5,861 nt of DNA, from contig JAPLGF010000067.1 in NCBI GenBank assembly GCA_026390275.1, forward strand, positions 1-5,861. The letters are read 5' to 3'. This document shows, in pieces, positions 4,702-5,861 of the stretch. The position numbers were made by a program, and so were the translations under genes. This DNA is from Candidatus Atribacteria bacterium. Lineage in GTDB: Bacteria; Atribacterota; Atribacteria; Atribacterales; Atribacteraceae. Under the pieces are notes generated by a model that worked only from the letters and a program-made list of their open reading frames with translations, made no database searches and was not told where the DNA came from. Every line of letters starts with the position of its first letter. Position 1 is the first letter of the stretch.

Positions 4702-5337
4702 ATGGACAATATCTTTTTTGATCTGACCTTTTTTGATCTGAAAGAACTTTTCCAGCAAAGCGGCTGCCCGATCTGCGCTTTGGTTCAGGTATTTGAGGAG
4801 CGCTATCTTGATGTCCTTTTTTATGAAAACGTCAACGATCCCTATGTTCGGGGGAAAATCCGCGATAATGGGGGGTTCTGCCCGGAACATATCAAACAAA
4901 TTTTCGATACCAGACCTTCAGTACTTGGCATTAGTATCATTTATGACGATCTATTTCGACACTATCTTGATCAAGCACTTACCAGGGATAATCAATGTCC
5001 CATGTGCAACGCCCGGAAAGAAAAAGAGGCTTTCATTCAATCGATTATGGAAAAACATTGGAAAAAACTAAAAATGGATTGGGGCGATAGGGTTTTTCTC
5101 TGCCGGCGCCACCTGGAGCATACACCATGGAAAGAGGAGATCAGATGTGACCTAATCGAATTATCACGACAATCACTTCTCAAAATTAGTCAAGACCTCT
5201 CATCTTTTATTCGAAAATTTGATTATCGGATAGCAAAAGACACTATTACCAACGGTGAATCCAGTTCCTGGCAGGAAGTATTGGAGTTTTTCAGTGGAGA
5301 GCGCCTGCGGAGAAAAGCAACGAATAAGTATCATTAA
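4702..5337 (+). CDS. DUF6062-like Cys/His protein under fluoride riboswitch control
   Basis: This 211-residue soluble protein has no signal peptide or membrane segment, so it should be cytoplasmic. It carries two sets of metal-ligand-like motifs in the same order: Cys22-x2-Cys25 (CPIC) with Cys60-x2-His63 (GFCPEH), and Cys99-x2-Cys102 (CPMC) with Cys134-x2-His137 (FLCRRH). The sequence around them (YLDVLFYENVNDPYVR, GGFCPEH, SIIYDDL) matches my memory of the DUF6062 family, whose function is unknown. Two C2-CH zinc-binding units in helical surroundings are a reasonable inference; a thiol redox role is an alternative. The gene is the only one behind the fluoride riboswitch, and no second gene follows within about 400 bp, so the switch presumably exists for it. 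Possible jobs are a regulator, a metal or thiol buffer, or a protector of a fluoride-sensitive enzyme; none is shown. The C-terminal segment is basic (RLRRKATNKYH). Confidence 0.85.
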   Translation: MDNIFFDLTFFDLKELFQQSGCPICALVQVFEERYLDVLFYENVNDPYVRGKIRDNGGFCPEHIKQIFDTRPSVLGISIIYDDLFRHYLDQALTRDNQCPMCNARKEKEAFIQSIMEKHWKKLKMDWGDRVFLCRRHLEHTPWKEEIRCDLIELSRQSLLKISQDLSSFIRKFDYRIAKDTITNGESSSWQEVLEFFSGERLRRKATNKYH

Positions 5338-5482
5338 CATTAACACCAGATCAAGCTTGTGTCGGCATTTAGAGAGAGATATTCTCTGAATCAGGAGAGT
5401 TTGGATCAAGTCCTATTTTATGTGTAAATTAGTCCTCGGTTAGATGAATACCTCTTGATAACAATATCACCTGATTGATTAA

Positions 5483-5514
5483 ATTCCAGGTTTGACCACA
5501 TTCAAACCTGGAAT
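5483..5514. repeat. 13-bp perfect hairpin downstream of the DUF6062-like gene
   Basis: ATTCCAGGTTTGA (5483-5495) and TCAAACCTGGAAT (5502-5514) pair perfectly around a 6-nt loop, 145 nt after the stop codon. No T-run follows on either strand, so it is a poor intrinsic terminator. It could stabilise the 3' end of the mRNA or be a REP-like element. Apart from this hairpin and the 96-bp repeat, nothing else is recognisable between 5338 and 5746. Confidence 0.7.
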
Positions 5515-5584
5515 CAATACCCTGACGAGTTATACCCTGAATCACTCAGCCAATTAATGAATGGCTCCACCATATCCAAGACAA

Positions 5585-5680
5585 CCTGGTGGATCCTGAC
5601 GCTATTGGGGATAATTTAAAAGATAATTATCCCCATCGCTTGGACAACTCAAAATACGAGTTGCCCACCGTCTCCACCAG
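5585..5680 (+). repeat. 96-bp structured inverted repeat, copy 2 (probable IS end)
   Basis: This is the partner of 1373-1468, with 8 mismatches in 96 positions and no gaps, in opposite orientation. It keeps the outer CTGGTGGA/TCCACCAG stem (5586-5593 with 5673-5680) and both inner hairpins. The first inner stem gains a tenth pair here. It ends 66 nt from the stop of the gene entering from the right edge, so it looks like the downstream end of that gene's insertion sequence. Confidence 0.8.
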
Positions 5681-5746
5681 ACGACCAGGGTTTGGATATT
5701 TTTAAATAATTGAAACCCGTGAAAAATATATAAAAGAGGTTCTTCC

Positions 5747-5861
5747 CTAATGGGAGGTGATCAGGGGAACGACTTTTTGGGGTTCGCTCCATTGACCACT
5801 GGTTTTCTTCCACTCGTAGTAATCAGTCATATCCAAGTACTTCTTTCCTGACCACTTCTCA
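5747..5861 (-). CDS. C-terminal 37 codons of a gene, probably a transposase
   Basis: The minus strand is open from the window edge to TAG at 5747-5749, giving 37 residues rich in Trp, Tyr, Lys (EKWSGKKYLDMTDYYEWKK, then SGQWSEPQKVVPLITSH). I do not recognise a domain in so short a piece. Its position just inside a copy of the 96-bp repeat suggests it is the end of the transposase of an element related to the one at the left edge. The two fragments may be from the same family, but they barely overlap in sequence and cannot be compared directly. Confidence 0.5.
   Translation of the reverse strand, partial: EKWSGKKYLDMTDYYEWKKTSGQWSEPQKVVPLITSH

Noticed and set aside
1..5861. CRISPR array
   Set aside because: No regularly spaced direct repeats of 24-40 bp with unique spacers are present.

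Overview
The window is a bacterial accessory region dominated by mobile-element debris. Bacterial features are Shine-Dalgarno sites (AAGGAGG, AGGAGG, AAGGAG), extended -10 promoters, a class I-like IS110 transposase and a riboswitch. Base composition is moderate in GC with AT-rich intergenic stretches. I cannot name the taxon from the sequence; an anaerobic, possibly thermophilic lineage such as Atribacterota or a related deep-branching group is only a weak guess.

Layout. 1-1258 (minus): most of an IS256/Mutator-like DDE transposase, cut by the window edge. Upstream of it, at 1373-1468, is a 96-bp structured repeat. 1615-2187 (plus): a secreted protein with a small beta-rich, probably OB-fold-like domain and a long Gln/Asn/Gly/Glu tail. 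2294-2500 (minus): the decayed 3' end of a VapC-like PIN-domain toxin gene. 2521-2576: a REP-like palindrome of the type linked to RAYT/IS200-like transposases. 2594-3811 (minus): an intact IS110-family DEDD transposase. 3812-4040: its upstream non-coding region, rich in nested inverted repeats and the likely place for a bridge RNA. 4044-4337 (minus): only the first ~83 residues of a membrane sensor (histidine kinase-like) protein, ending in foreign sequence. 4561-4701: promoter, fluoride riboswitch (crcB motif), intrinsic terminator and ribosome binding site. 4702-5337 (plus): the riboswitch-controlled gene, a DUF6062-like protein with two CxxC...CxxH sets. 5585-5680: a second copy of the 96-bp repeat, inverted relative to the first. 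5747-5861 (minus): the last 37 codons of another gene, probably a transposase.

How it fits together. The two 96-bp repeats sit at the outer sides of the two edge elements, as expected for the left end of one insertion sequence and the right end of another in the same orientation. The central ~4.1 kb is therefore framed like the cargo of a composite transposon, although nothing shows that it moves as a unit. Within it the best preserved functional unit is the fluoride-sensing cassette. It has a promoter whose predicted start coincides with the aptamer, an aptamer with a perfect pseudoknot, and a terminator that shares the pseudoknot strand, followed by a single gene that is none of the usual fluoride exporters. 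The most interesting lead in the window is therefore a possible link between DUF6062-type Cys/His proteins and fluoride stress. The second lead is the repeated structured DNA, in which every mismatch between the copies falls outside the predicted stems.
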